Made by a program: the position numbers and the translations under genes
Notes under the pieces: generated by a model
Told to the model about the DNA's origin: nothing
The model's input: only the letters and a program-made list of their open reading frames with translations
Database searches by the model: none
Assembly (NCBI GenBank): GCA_027483945.1
Contig: JAIXTM010000012.1
Coordinates: 62,001-126,000 of the forward strand
Length of the DNA stretch: 64,000 nucleotides
Direction: 5' to 3'
Origin: Hyphomicrobiales bacterium
Lineage (GTDB): Bacteria > Pseudomonadota > Alphaproteobacteria > Rhizobiales > Beijerinckiaceae
Part shown: in pieces, positions 1-7,601 of the stretch
Layout: every line of letters starts with the position of its first letter
Numbering within the stretch: the stretch's first letter is position 1

Positions 1-956
1 CGCTCGCGAACGTGGCCGCGGAGACGGGCCGCCAGGTGATCCTGTGGGGACGCGACCCTCAGGCCATGGCCCTGATGGCGGACCAGCGGGAAAATGCCGG
101 CGCGCTGCCGGGCGTCGCACTGCGCGATACGGTACGCCCGGTCTCATCGCTTGCGGAGATCGCGGCGGCCCGGATGGTGCTTCTCACCGTGCCGTCTCAA
201 GCCCAAGGCCAGGTGGCGGAGGCGCTGGGGCTCGTCCTGTCGCCGCGGGTTCCGGTCGTCACCTGCGCGAAGGGCATCGATGCCCGCAGCGGTGCCTTCA
301 TGACCGAGATCGTTGCGCAGGCCCTGCCGCAATGCATTCCGGCGATCCTGTCGGGACCCAGTTTCGCGACGGACATCGCGCGCGGTTTGCCCACCGCCGT
401 CACGCTGGCCGCCGCGGACGAGGTCATCGCGGCCGCACTGGCGCAAGCTCTGACAACGTCGACCTTCCGGGTCTACCACACGACCGATATCCGTGGTGTC
501 GAGATCGGAGGCGCCGGCAAGAACGTGCTCGCCATCGCGGCAGGCATCGTTGCCGGACGCGGCCTCGGCGAGAGTGCGAAGGCGGCGATCATCGCCCGGG
601 GCTTTGCCGAGCTCGGCCGGTTCGCGCGGGCGTTCGGCGCGCGCCAGGAGACGCTGATGGGCCTGTCGGGCCTCGGCGACGTCGTCTTGTCGGCGACCTC
701 GCCTCAATCGCGCAATTATGCCTTCGGCCTGGCGCTGGGGCGCGGCGCGGCGGTGGAGGAGGCAGCGGGCGGAAAGCTGGCCGAAGGGGCTTTCACCGCG
801 CCTGTCCTGCTGCGGCAGGCGCAGGCGCGCGGCCTCGACATGCCGGTGAGCGCGGCCGTTGAAGCGGTGATCGCCGGCCGCGCCACGATCGATCAGACGA
901 TCGCCGCGCTGATGATGCGGCCCGTCCGGGCCGAGCATGAGGAGGGGATGCGCTGA
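1..956 (+). CDS. gpsA: Glycerol-3-phosphate dehydrogenase [NAD(P)+], 5'-truncated by the window edge
   Basis: Makes sn-glycerol-3-phosphate from dihydroxyacetone phosphate for phospholipid synthesis in the cytoplasm. The frame is open from the first codon (position 3), and the GTG at 12 is internal: the Leu-Ala-Asn before it continues the N-terminal Rossmann fold, whose GxGxxG lies upstream of the window. About 317 residues are visible, nearly the full family length. Recognisable blocks are the KGID segment, LSGPSFA, the GAGKNVLAIAAG segment with the catalytic lysine, and GLSGLGDVVLSATS..SRNYAFG. The stop overlaps the next start by one base, so the two genes are translationally coupled. The identity is secure. 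Confidence 0.95.
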   Translation, partial: LANVAAETGRQVILWGRDPQAMALMADQRENAGALPGVALRDTVRPVSSLAEIAAARMVLLTVPSQAQGQVAEALGLVLSPRVPVVTCAKGIDARSGAFMTEIVAQALPQCIPAILSGPSFATDIARGLPTAVTLAAADEVIAAALAQALTTSTFRVYHTTDIRGVEIGGAGKNVLAIAAGIVAGRGLGESAKAAIIARGFAELGRFARAFGARQETLMGLSGLGDVVLSATSPQSRNYAFGLALGRGAAVEEAAGGKLAEGAFTAPVLLRQAQARGLDMPVSAAVEAVIAGRATIDQTIAALMMRPVRAEHEEGMR

Positions 957-1372
957 TGGCGCACTGGCTGATCAAGAGCGAGCCGTTCAAGTGGTCGTGG
1001 GACCAGCAGGTGAAAGCTGGCGCGAAGGGTACGTTCTGGGACGGGGTGCGCAATCATTCCGCCAAGCTCAACCTGATGCGGATGAAGAAGGGCGACGAGA
1101 TCTTCTTCTACCATTCCAATGAAGGGCTGGAGGTCGTCGGCATCGTGGAGGTGATCCGCGAGCATTATCCCGACCCGACGGCCGAGCCGGGCTCGCCCTG
1201 GGTCGTGGTCGACGTGAAGGCGGTGAAGCCGCTGCCGAGACCGGTCACGCTGGCGGCGATCAAGGCCGAGCCGAAACTCGCCAAGATGAGCCTGGTCACG
1301 TCCATGCGCCTGTCGGTCCAACCGGTCACCGACGCCGAATGGGACATCGTCTGCCGGATGGGCGGCCTTTAG
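956..1372 (+). CDS. EVE domain-containing protein
   Basis: A 138-residue single-domain protein of the EVE (PUA-like) family. It begins MAHWLIKSEP, typical of the group, followed by W-D-G-V-R-N and an FFYHSN strand. EVE domains are thought to read modified bases in DNA or RNA, but the bacterial role is not well settled. The ATG overlaps the gpsA stop (TGATG), so it is very likely expressed with gpsA. Related genomes often carry an EVE gene in the tsaD-gpsA neighbourhood, which fits. The family call is confident; the ligand is unknown. Confidence 0.88.
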   Translation: MAHWLIKSEPFKWSWDQQVKAGAKGTFWDGVRNHSAKLNLMRMKKGDEIFFYHSNEGLEVVGIVEVIREHYPDPTAEPGSPWVVVDVKAVKPLPRPVTLAAIKAEPKLAKMSLVTSMRLSVQPVTDAEWDIVCRMGGL

Positions 1373-1392
1373 CCTCCATCCGGGTCGCTCCT

Positions 1393-1429
1393 GTCCGGAA
1401 AACCGCACGCACTTTGCGGAAATCCGGAC
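1393..1429. promoter_or_regulatory. Inverted repeat, candidate upstream activator site for the sigma-54 promoter
   Basis: Two 15-bp arms in inverted orientation. The left arm is GTCCGGAAAACCGCA; the right arm, read on the other strand, is GTCCGGATTTCCGCA, identical at 12 of 15 positions. The dyad centre (about 1411) is roughly 105 bp upstream of the start predicted for the sigma-54 promoter at 1492-1507, a normal distance for an enhancer-binding protein site. TCCGGA occurs again at 1532-1537 and 1619-1624. It could alternatively serve as a 3' hairpin for the EVE gene, but no T-tract follows. Confidence 0.5.
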
Positions 1430-1491
1430 GGTGTTTGCGATTTAGGCCAGCGTCAGGCCCGAAAATCCATCGTATCGTCCGTGTCCTGCCG

Positions 1492-1507
1492 TGGCACGGC
1501 CTTTGCT
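1492..1507 (+). promoter_or_regulatory. Sigma-54 (RpoN) promoter, -24/-12 type
   Basis: TGGCACG (1492-1498), four bases, then TTGCT (1503-1507). The invariant GG (1493-1494) and GC (1505-1506) are separated by exactly 10 bases, as required for sigma-54. The start would be near 1517, giving a leader of about 140 nt before the TAXI binding-protein gene at 1659. The match to the consensus is essentially complete, and no competing sigma-70 promoter is obvious. Confidence 0.75.
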
Positions 1508-1658
1508 GCATCCGTGGCAGGTACTGCGTGTTCCGGATGCTGAAGGCGGAGGCGCCAACCCCGCCTAAAGACCAAAGTCGATGACCTTGTCGTCCCGGTC
1601 CTGCCGGGGAAACATGCGTCCGGACGACAACAACAACAGTTTGGGAGGACTACGCACC

Positions 1659-2603
1659 ATGAAAACGATCATTCGCAGCGCGATGCTGGCCGTAGCGGCC
1701 GCGGCGACCTTCGCCGTCCCAGCCAAGGCGCAGGACTTCATCAATGTACTCACCGGCGGCACGTCGGGCGTCTATTACCCGATGGGCGTCGCCATCTCGA
1801 AGATCTACACCGACAAGATCCAGGGCTCGCGCCCGGCGGTGCAGGCGACAAAGGCGTCGGTGGAGAACCTCAATCTGCTTCAGCAGGGCAAGGGCGAGAT
1901 CGCGTTCACCCTCGGCGACAGCCTGCAATTCGCGTGGACCGGCAACGAGGATGCGGGCTTCAAGACCAAGCTCGACAAGCTGCGCGGCATCGGCGCCATC
2001 TATCCCAACTTCGTGCAGGTCGTGGCCTCCAAGGAGTCCGGGATCAAGACGCTGGCGGACCTCAAGGGCAAGCGCCTGTCGGTCGGGGCACCGAAGTCCG
2101 GCACCGAGCTCAATGCCCGCGGCATCCTGGAAGCTGCTGGCATGAGCTACAAGGACCTCGGCAAGGTGGAGTATCTGCCCTTCGCCGAATCCGTGGAGTT
2201 GATGAAGAACCGCCAGCTCGACGCAACGCTGCAATCGGCAGGTCTCGGCGTGGCCTCCATCCGCGACCTCGCCACCTCGGTGGACATCATCGTCGTGGAG
2301 ATTCCGGATGAGGTCTCGTCCAAGGCGGGCTACGTGCCCTCCGTCATCCCGGCCAACACCTATCAGGGCCAGGCGCAGCCGGTGAAGACCTCGGCGATCC
2401 TCAACTATCTCGTGACGCGGTCCGACCTGAAGGACGATCTCGTCTACCAGATGACGAAGACGATCTACGACAATGTCGCCGACCTGCGCGCGGCCCATGC
2501 GGCGGGCAAGGACATCAAGCTGGAAACGGCGCTCCAGGGCATGCCGATCCCGCTCCATCCGGGCGCCGAGCGCTACTTCAAGGAAAAGGGCGTCGCGAAG
2601 TAA
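1659..2603 (+). CDS. TAXI-family TRAP transporter solute-binding protein
   Basis: Periplasmic receptor of a TRAP transporter, 314 residues. I start at ATG 1659 because GGGAGG lies 10 bases upstream and a clean signal peptide follows (MKTIIRSAMLAVAAAATFAV..AKAQ); the open frame extends 26 codons further upstream. The TAXI hallmarks are FINVLTGGTSGVYYPMG at the mature N-terminus and LKGKRLSVGAPKSGTE. Some TAXI proteins bind glutamate or related acids, but the substrate cannot be read here. It is first in an operon with the fused permease and DUF1850 gene, behind a sigma-54 promoter and followed by a strong hairpin. Confidence 0.93.
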   Translation: MKTIIRSAMLAVAAAATFAVPAKAQDFINVLTGGTSGVYYPMGVAISKIYTDKIQGSRPAVQATKASVENLNLLQQGKGEIAFTLGDSLQFAWTGNEDAGFKTKLDKLRGIGAIYPNFVQVVASKESGIKTLADLKGKRLSVGAPKSGTELNARGILEAAGMSYKDLGKVEYLPFAESVELMKNRQLDATLQSAGLGVASIRDLATSVDIIVVEIPDEVSSKAGYVPSVIPANTYQGQAQPVKTSAILNYLVTRSDLKDDLVYQMTKTIYDNVADLRAAHAAGKDIKLETALQGMPIPLHPGAERYFKEKGVAK

Positions 2604-2622
2604 TCGCGACCGTTCGACAAGA

Positions 2623-2650
2623 GGGGCGCCGGACGGATGGCCGGCGCCCC
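2623..2650 (+). other. Intercistronic hairpin after the TAXI binding-protein gene
   Basis: A perfect 10-bp stem, GGGGCGCCGG (2623-2632) and CCGGCGCCCC (2641-2650), with an 8-base loop, 20 bases after the binding-protein stop and 36 bases before the permease start. There is no T-run, so it is unlikely to stop all transcription. It more likely protects the 3' end of the upstream cistron or attenuates, raising binding protein over permease. Confidence 0.6.
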
Positions 2651-2686
2651 CGCTGCATCAGATCATCAAAATGAGGGGGGACGGCC

Positions 2687-4993
2687 GTGAGCAGGAACGC
2701 GCAGGCTGAGCAGACGCCATTGGCCGTGCCGGACGTGGGTGCCGCGCCCGGCGCGCCCATCGACCCGGAGCATGGCCTTCCGCCGGGCTTCGGCACGGGC
2801 ATGGCGGCGCGCCTTCTCTTCTGGATCGCCATCGCCTTCTCGGTCTTCCAGGTCGTCACCGCCTTCGGCATCCCGCTGGACCGGCCCTTCCTGCCCGGCA
2901 TTACCATCGGCCGCATCGGCGGAGCGGCGCTTGCGATCTGGGGCGCCTGGATCGCGTACCGTGCCCTCCGCGGCAGGCCGGTCACCGAAGCATTGATGGC
3001 GTTCGGCACGCTTCTCTTCGTCTACGTCCTGCTGATGGGATTTGCCGGCGGCGTTCCGAGCCAGGTGCTGCGGACGATCCATGTGGGATTCCTCTGCCTG
3101 ATCGCCGGCGCGCTCACGGCCAACCACAAGAGCCGGTCCGGGGCCGGAATGGCGCTGGGCTGGGGTCTCGGTGTCATCGGGCTCGGCATGGGCGTCTACC
3201 ACTGGGTTCTCTATTACGAGCTCGTGAACCGCGCCGGCGACCTCACCCACCTGGACATGGCGGTAGGCATCGCGACGCTGGCGATCCTGTTCATCATGGT
3301 CTGGCGCATGCTGGGCATTGCGCTGCCGATCGTGGCGGGTGTCTTCCTGCTCTACGTGCTGTTCGGGAACTACCTGCCGGCGCCGCTGGATCATCGCGGC
3401 TATTCGCTGGATCAGGTGGTCGAGCACATGGCCTTCGGCACCGAGGGCATCTATGGCGTGCCCACCCTCGTCTCGGCGACCTACATCTACCTTTTCATCC
3501 TGTTCGGCTCGTTCATGGAGCAGGCGGGCGTGATCCGGTTCTTCAACGAGCTGTCCATGGCCGTCTTCGGCGGATCGCGCGGCGGCCCGGGCAAGGTCTG
3601 CGTCGCGTCATCCGCGCTGATGGGGACGGTATCCGGCTCGGGCGTCGCCAACGTCGTCGCTTCAGGCCAGTTCACGATCCCGCTGATGAAGCGCTTCGGC
3701 TTCCCGGCCGCCTTTGCCGGCGGCGTTGAGGCGACGTCCTCCATGGGCGGGCAGATCATGCCGCCCGTCATGGGAGCGGTCGCCTTCATCATGGCCGAGA
3801 CGATCGACGTGCCCTACGCGGCGATCGTGGAGGCCGCCATCATCCCGGCTCTGCTCTATTTCGGGGCCTGCTACTGGTCCGTGCACCTCGAGGCCGGCAA
3901 GCGTGGCCTCAAGGGCCTGCCGAAGGACCAGCTGCCGAGTGCGCGTCAGGAATTGCGGGACAACTGGTTCCTTATCGCGCCGCTCGTGGTGCTCGTCATC
4001 CTGCTGTTCAGCGGCTACACGCCGCTCTTCGCCGGCGCGGTCGGGCTGGCGCTGACGGTCGTCATGATCCTCGGCACAGCCATCGCGCTCGGCCTTGCGG
4101 CGCCCGCCATCCGGCTCGTCTTCTGGGTGGGCCTGGCACTGCTCTGCGCCGCCTCGCTCTGGTATAGCGTGGCCTTGGTCGTCGGCATCGTCGCGGTGCT
4201 TGCCGTCCTCGCCGTGCTGCGTCCGGGCGGAACGGTGACGTTGGAGGGCTGCAAGGAGGCGCTCGCCGACGGCGCGCGTCAGGCGCTGAGTGTCGGCCTT
4301 GCCTGCGCGCTGGTCGGCATCATCGTAGGCACGATGACGCTGACGGGCCTCGGAACGATCATCGGCAACGCGCTCATCTCTGTCGGCAAGGACTCCATCT
4401 TCATTGCGCTCGTCCTGACGATGATCTTCAGCCTGATCCTGGGCATGGGCATCCCCACAATCCCGAACTACATCATCACGTCTTCGCTCGCGGCGCCCAT
4501 CCTGCTCAAGCTCGGCGTTCCGCTGATCGTCAGCCACATGTTCGTGTTCTATTTCGGCATCATGGCCGACCTGACCCCGCCCGTTGCGCTTGCGGCTTTC
4601 GCCGCGGCGCCGATGGCGAAGGTCTCGGGGATGCGGATCGGCGTGCAGGCGGTGAAGATCGCGCTCCCAGGCTTCGTGGTGCCCTACATGGCCGTCTACG
4701 ATCCGGCCCTCATGCTTCAGGACGTGCCGGGTCTAACTGGCGGCGCCTACTGGTTCGCCGTCATCTACGTCGCGTCGAAGGCCGTGCTCGCGGTCGGCCT
4801 TTGGGGCGCTGCCGCTATTGGCTATGTGCTGGTGCCGATGCCGCTCTGGGAGCGAATGCTGCACGCGATCGCCGCAGGCATGCTCGTCATCGCCATTGCC
4901 TGGACCGACTATGTCGGTTTCGCGCTCGCGGCCCTGGCTATCGCGATCCACATCTACCGGGCGCGCCGGACGCCGGCGGGTGTCACGGCATGA
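2687..4993 (+). CDS. TRAP transporter permease, fused small and large subunits (TAXI type)
   Basis: Inner-membrane permease of 768 residues, the length expected when the 4-TM and 12-TM TRAP subunits are one polypeptide. Residues 1 to about 40 are cytoplasmic; hydrophobic segments then run to the C-terminus. The large-subunit signature region includes GSGVANVVASGQFTIPLMKR and the EATSSMGGQIMPPVMGAVAF block, with a second copy-like block around GMGIPTIPNYII. The GTG start at 2687 follows a purine-rich GAGGGGGG. It works with the preceding TAXI receptor in sodium- or proton-driven uptake. The stop overlaps the DUF1850 start (ATGA). Confidence 0.93.
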   Translation: MSRNAQAEQTPLAVPDVGAAPGAPIDPEHGLPPGFGTGMAARLLFWIAIAFSVFQVVTAFGIPLDRPFLPGITIGRIGGAALAIWGAWIAYRALRGRPVTEALMAFGTLLFVYVLLMGFAGGVPSQVLRTIHVGFLCLIAGALTANHKSRSGAGMALGWGLGVIGLGMGVYHWVLYYELVNRAGDLTHLDMAVGIATLAILFIMVWRMLGIALPIVAGVFLLYVLFGNYLPAPLDHRGYSLDQVVEHMAFGTEGIYGVPTLVSATYIYLFILFGSFMEQAGVIRFFNELSMAVFGGSRGGPGKVCVASSALMGTVSGSGVANVVASGQFTIPLMKRFGFPAAFAGGVEATSSMGGQIMPPVMGAVAFIMAETIDVPYAAIVEAAIIPALLYFGACYWSVHLEAGKRGLKGLPKDQLPSARQELRDNWFLIAPLVVLVILLFSGYTPLFAGAVGLALTVVMILGTAIALGLAAPAIRLVFWVGLALLCAASLWYSVALVVGIVAVLAVLAVLRPGGTVTLEGCKEALADGARQALSVGLACALVGIIVGTMTLTGLGTIIGNALISVGKDSIFIALVLTMIFSLILGMGIPTIPNYIITSSLAAPILLKLGVPLIVSHMFVFYFGIMADLTPPVALAAFAAAPMAKVSGMRIGVQAVKIALPGFVVPYMAVYDPALMLQDVPGLTGGAYWFAVIYVASKAVLAVGLWGAAAIGYVLVPMPLWERMLHAIAAGMLVIAIAWTDYVGFALAALAIAIHIYRARRTPAGVTA

Positions 4994-5352
4994 TCGTCTG
5001 CCTCGGCGCCGCCGCGGTCACACTCGCGCTGGCGCCACAGGTGACGCTTTCCTGGACGCACTCGGTCCAGAAGACAGAGTGGCAAGAGGTCTGGGAAGCC
5101 AGGCCCGACGGCCTGATGCTGCGTGAGGCCAGAGTGAAGGGCAGCGGCGCGGGCATAGACCCGCCCCCTGAGGCAAGGCTGAAGGACGGCTTCTACGTCT
5201 GGGAGCCGCGGCTGCCGCCGCGGCGCGAGGTCGTGCTGCGGCGCTCGGGCGCGACGGAGGACTGGCGGATCTGCACGCAGGCAGGGTGCAGGACAGTCGC
5301 GGAAATGGCAGGCGAGGCGGATCCCGTCCGGCTCACGATCTGCGGCTCTTGA
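4990..5352 (+). CDS. DUF1850 domain-containing protein
   Basis: 120 residues starting at ATG 4990, which overlaps the permease stop. The N-terminal hydrophobic stretch (VCLGAAAVTLALAP) could be a signal peptide or anchor. The core WTHSVQKTEWQEVWEA is typical of DUF1850, a small family usually encoded next to TAXI-TRAP permeases. Its function is unknown; constant linkage suggests an accessory role for the transporter. A longer open frame upstream lies wholly within the permease gene and is not used. Confidence 0.82.
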   Translation: MIVCLGAAAVTLALAPQVTLSWTHSVQKTEWQEVWEARPDGLMLREARVKGSGAGIDPPPEARLKDGFYVWEPRLPPRREVVLRRSGATEDWRICTQAGCRTVAEMAGEADPVRLTICGS

Positions 5353-5356
5353 TGGT

Positions 5357-5593
5357 TCAGTCGTGGACGGGTTCGTAGCGAATGGCGTTCTGCATAAAGC
5401 GCCACAGCAGATAGGCGCCGAAAGCCGAGAAGAACGCCATCAGCGCGTAGCCGATGAAGGGATGCAGCTCGAACAGGCCGGCAATCGCCCATCCCGCCGC
5501 AAGGGCGGCGGCAATGACCTCGAAGCCGACGAGGACCGCGACGCTCACCAGCGTGACGAGGCTGCGGGTCGAGAGTTTGCGCTTGGCCATCAT
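5357..5593 (-). CDS. Small two-TM membrane protein, function unknown
   Basis: 78 residues: a basic N-terminus (MMAKRKLSTRS), two predicted membrane spans (about 13-40 and 46-67) and a short polar tail. Either of two adjacent ATGs (5593 or 5590) may be used. I do not recognise a family. It converges on the DUF1850 gene with only four bases between, and lies downstream of the NicO-type transporter on the same strand with a gap of about 76 bases, so co-transcription is possible. Confidence 0.6.
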   Translation of the reverse strand: MMAKRKLSTRSLVTLVSVAVLVGFEVIAAALAAGWAIAGLFELHPFIGYALMAFFSAFGAYLLWRFMQNAIRYEPVHD

Positions 5594-5669
5594 ATGCTCC
5601 GTTCCTGCCGGACCTAGCGTGAAGGCCGCGCGGAATCAACACGCGCGGGCGCCGCAGGTCCACTCACGG

Positions 5670-6683
5670 TCAGCTCGGCATGCCGCCCGCCCAGGCGCCC
5701 ATGAGCAGGGACACCCCCAGCACGGCGACGAAGGCGGCGGCGGCAAGCTCGATCATCGCTCCGGCCATCGCAGCGCGGCCTGGCGTCCCGCTCGCCAGGG
5801 CGAGCGCCGCCCGCTTTGCGTAGACGGCGAGCGCCGCGAGCGTCGCGGTGGTCAGCGCGGTACCGGCAGCCATTGCGAGGACGGCGGCGACACCGGCCGT
5901 GGCAAGGCCTTGCGACATGGCGAAGACGAGGACGATGACCGCACCCGAACAGGGCCGTAGGCCCGCGGCGAGGACGATGCCCGCCGTCTCGCGCCACGAG
6001 GCCGCATCCAGGGCGGCGTCGGGCGCCGGGCCATGGGCGCAATCGTCGTCGCAGCCGGCTGGAGCGGCACCCGGCGGCGTTGACGCCAACCGGCCGGCAC
6101 GCCGCCAGAGCAGCCAGAACCCGAAGGCCGCGACTGCCGCGAAGCTGGCGGTTTCCACTACACCCATGGCCGCGTTCATCCGGGCCGCCGTCCCCCTCAG
6201 CGCCCAGGCGAAAAGGCCGACGACACCGATCGCGACGGCAGCCTGGACGAGGGCGGCGGCGGTGGACAGCACGACGCCGCGCCGCAAGGCCGAGCCGCTG
6301 GCGACGATATAGGCGGAGATCACCGCCTTGCCGTGGCCTGGACCGGCGGCGTGGAACACGCCGTAGGCGAAGGCGAGGCCGGCGAAGGCGAGCGCGTCAC
6401 CACCGTCGCGCATGGCGGACAGGGTTTGGCGCAGCGCGACGTAGAAGGCTGATTGCCAGGCGAGGATCAGCCCGCCGATACCGCTGGCCGCAGGCGCCGC
6501 CTCGCGCAACGCGCCGCCGCCGAAGGGGTTGCGCGGCGCGGGCGGCGCCGGCGCGGCAGCCGGCCCCAGCAGTGCGAGCGCGCCGGCAAGCACCAGGGCA
6601 ACGGCGGCGAGAGCCGTTGCCGCGATGGCGAGGCGCTTCAGCGCGGAGGGGCGCGGCGCGGGCGCGAGCGCCGTCACGGACAT
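5670..6683 (-). CDS. Nickel/cobalt transporter family protein (NicO; ZevB-like)
   Basis: 337-residue inner-membrane protein of the NicO/RcnA family with about seven hydrophobic segments. The motif FHAAGPGHGKAVISAY (histidines on a helix) marks the metal path, and GLRPCSGAVIVLVFA marks the second half. A His/Asp/Cys-containing loop (about CDDDCAHGP) may bind metal. It overlaps the DUF1007 gene by ten bases. In Haemophilus this pair, ZevA (DUF1007) and ZevB (NicO family), supports zinc use, so zinc is as likely a substrate as nickel or cobalt. The direction of transport is not evident. Confidence 0.85.
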   Translation of the reverse strand: MSVTALAPAPRPSALKRLAIAATALAAVALVLAGALALLGPAAAPAPPAPRNPFGGGALREAAPAASGIGGLILAWQSAFYVALRQTLSAMRDGGDALAFAGLAFAYGVFHAAGPGHGKAVISAYIVASGSALRRGVVLSTAAALVQAAVAIGVVGLFAWALRGTAARMNAAMGVVETASFAAVAAFGFWLLWRRAGRLASTPPGAAPAGCDDDCAHGPAPDAALDAASWRETAGIVLAAGLRPCSGAVIVLVFAMSQGLATAGVAAVLAMAAGTALTTATLAALAVYAKRAALALASGTPGRAAMAGAMIELAAAAFVAVLGVSLLMGAWAGGMPS

Positions 6684-7336
6684 GCGGCAAGCGCCTTGTT
6701 GGCATATTGGACGCCGAAGGTTGCGTTCGGCCCCAGGCTCTCAAAGAAAGCCTCCGACAGGCTCTGCTGCAGCGAGAAGCCCTTGGGCCGTGTCACGGTG
6801 ATCGCGCAACCCTTCGGTGCCCCGGCGAGCTTCACCGCGTCCTCGTCCTTGGAGAGATCGAAGGCGACGAAGAATGTGGGATCGTAAACCTCCAGACCGA
6901 CAAGCCGCCCTGGCGCAGGCGACGCCAGCGGCAGAGTGAAAGTCAGGCGCAGGGTCTTGCCGTCATGGGACAGGGCATAGTCGCGGGGTGCGCCGAAGGC
7001 CTGCTTGGCGCCGTTCGCCTTGACCACGGTGAAGTATTCGAAATCCGCGAGGGACTCCACGTTGGTCTTGGCCAACTCAGAAAGTTCGGCGCCGGAGACC
7101 TTGCCGTCGCCGTCCTTGTCGAGGCCTTGAACGGAGAAGGCCGAGTAGGCCTCGTCGAAGTCCCAGACATGCCGTATCGCCCCGGCGCGGCCGTCCGGCT
7201 CGTAGACGATCTCGCTGCGAACGGTGACGAAGACATGCGGATGGGCCAGAGCGGCGATCGGGCTCAACGCCAGCCCGGCAGCGAGGAGCCATGCCGCCGC
7301 GTGCCCGATCCGATTGCCCGTGCCGCCCTTATCCAT
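6674..7336 (-). CDS. DUF1007 family periplasmic protein (ZevA-like) with an EF-hand loop
   Basis: About 220 residues starting at MDKGG (7336); a longer frame to 7375 has no better start. A signal peptide ends at ALAHPHVFV, which would leave an N-terminal His-Pro-His on the mature protein, a likely metal ligand. WDFDEAYSAF is family-typical. Next comes a canonical EF-hand loop, DKDGDGKVSGAE, as seen in many DUF1007 members. The 3' end overlaps the NicO transporter start by ten bases, so the two form a translationally coupled pair. I infer metal capture and hand-over in the periplasm. Confidence 0.83.
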   Translation of the reverse strand: MDKGGTGNRIGHAAAWLLAAGLALSPIAALAHPHVFVTVRSEIVYEPDGRAGAIRHVWDFDEAYSAFSVQGLDKDGDGKVSGAELSELAKTNVESLADFEYFTVVKANGAKQAFGAPRDYALSHDGKTLRLTFTLPLASPAPGRLVGLEVYDPTFFVAFDLSKDEDAVKLAGAPKGCAITVTRPKGFSLQQSLSEAFFESLGPNATFGVQYANKALAACP

Positions 7337-7526
7337 CGCCCGCTCATTCTCTCGAGTCCGCGCTGATCCTATCACCGCGCGGCCACTTCATTCCACGGCC
7401 ATCCGGGCAAAACGAGGGCGAACGCTGTGCGGGGCGGCGAGGGCTGTGCGCGTTTGCGCATCTGGCGGCCGAGCCGGACCCGCACCACCTGAAGATGTAG
7501 GGAGATTGACGGTTCCGGGGTGATAT

Positions 7527-7541
7527 GTCAGCCTTGCTGAC
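7527..7541. promoter_or_regulatory. Palindrome before the IOR gene, candidate operator
   Basis: GTCAGC-CTT-GCTGAC, a perfect 6-bp dyad in the 265-bp divergent gap between the DUF1007 and IOR genes, about 60 bases upstream of the IOR start. Its place suggests an operator for the catabolic cluster, but no regulator gene is adjacent and no repeat of the element was seen. Confidence 0.35.
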
Positions 7542-7601
7542 CAAAATAGAACCGGCACAAGCCGGCCGCCGACGCCCAAGCGGGCGACAGGGAGAACGGC
7601 T

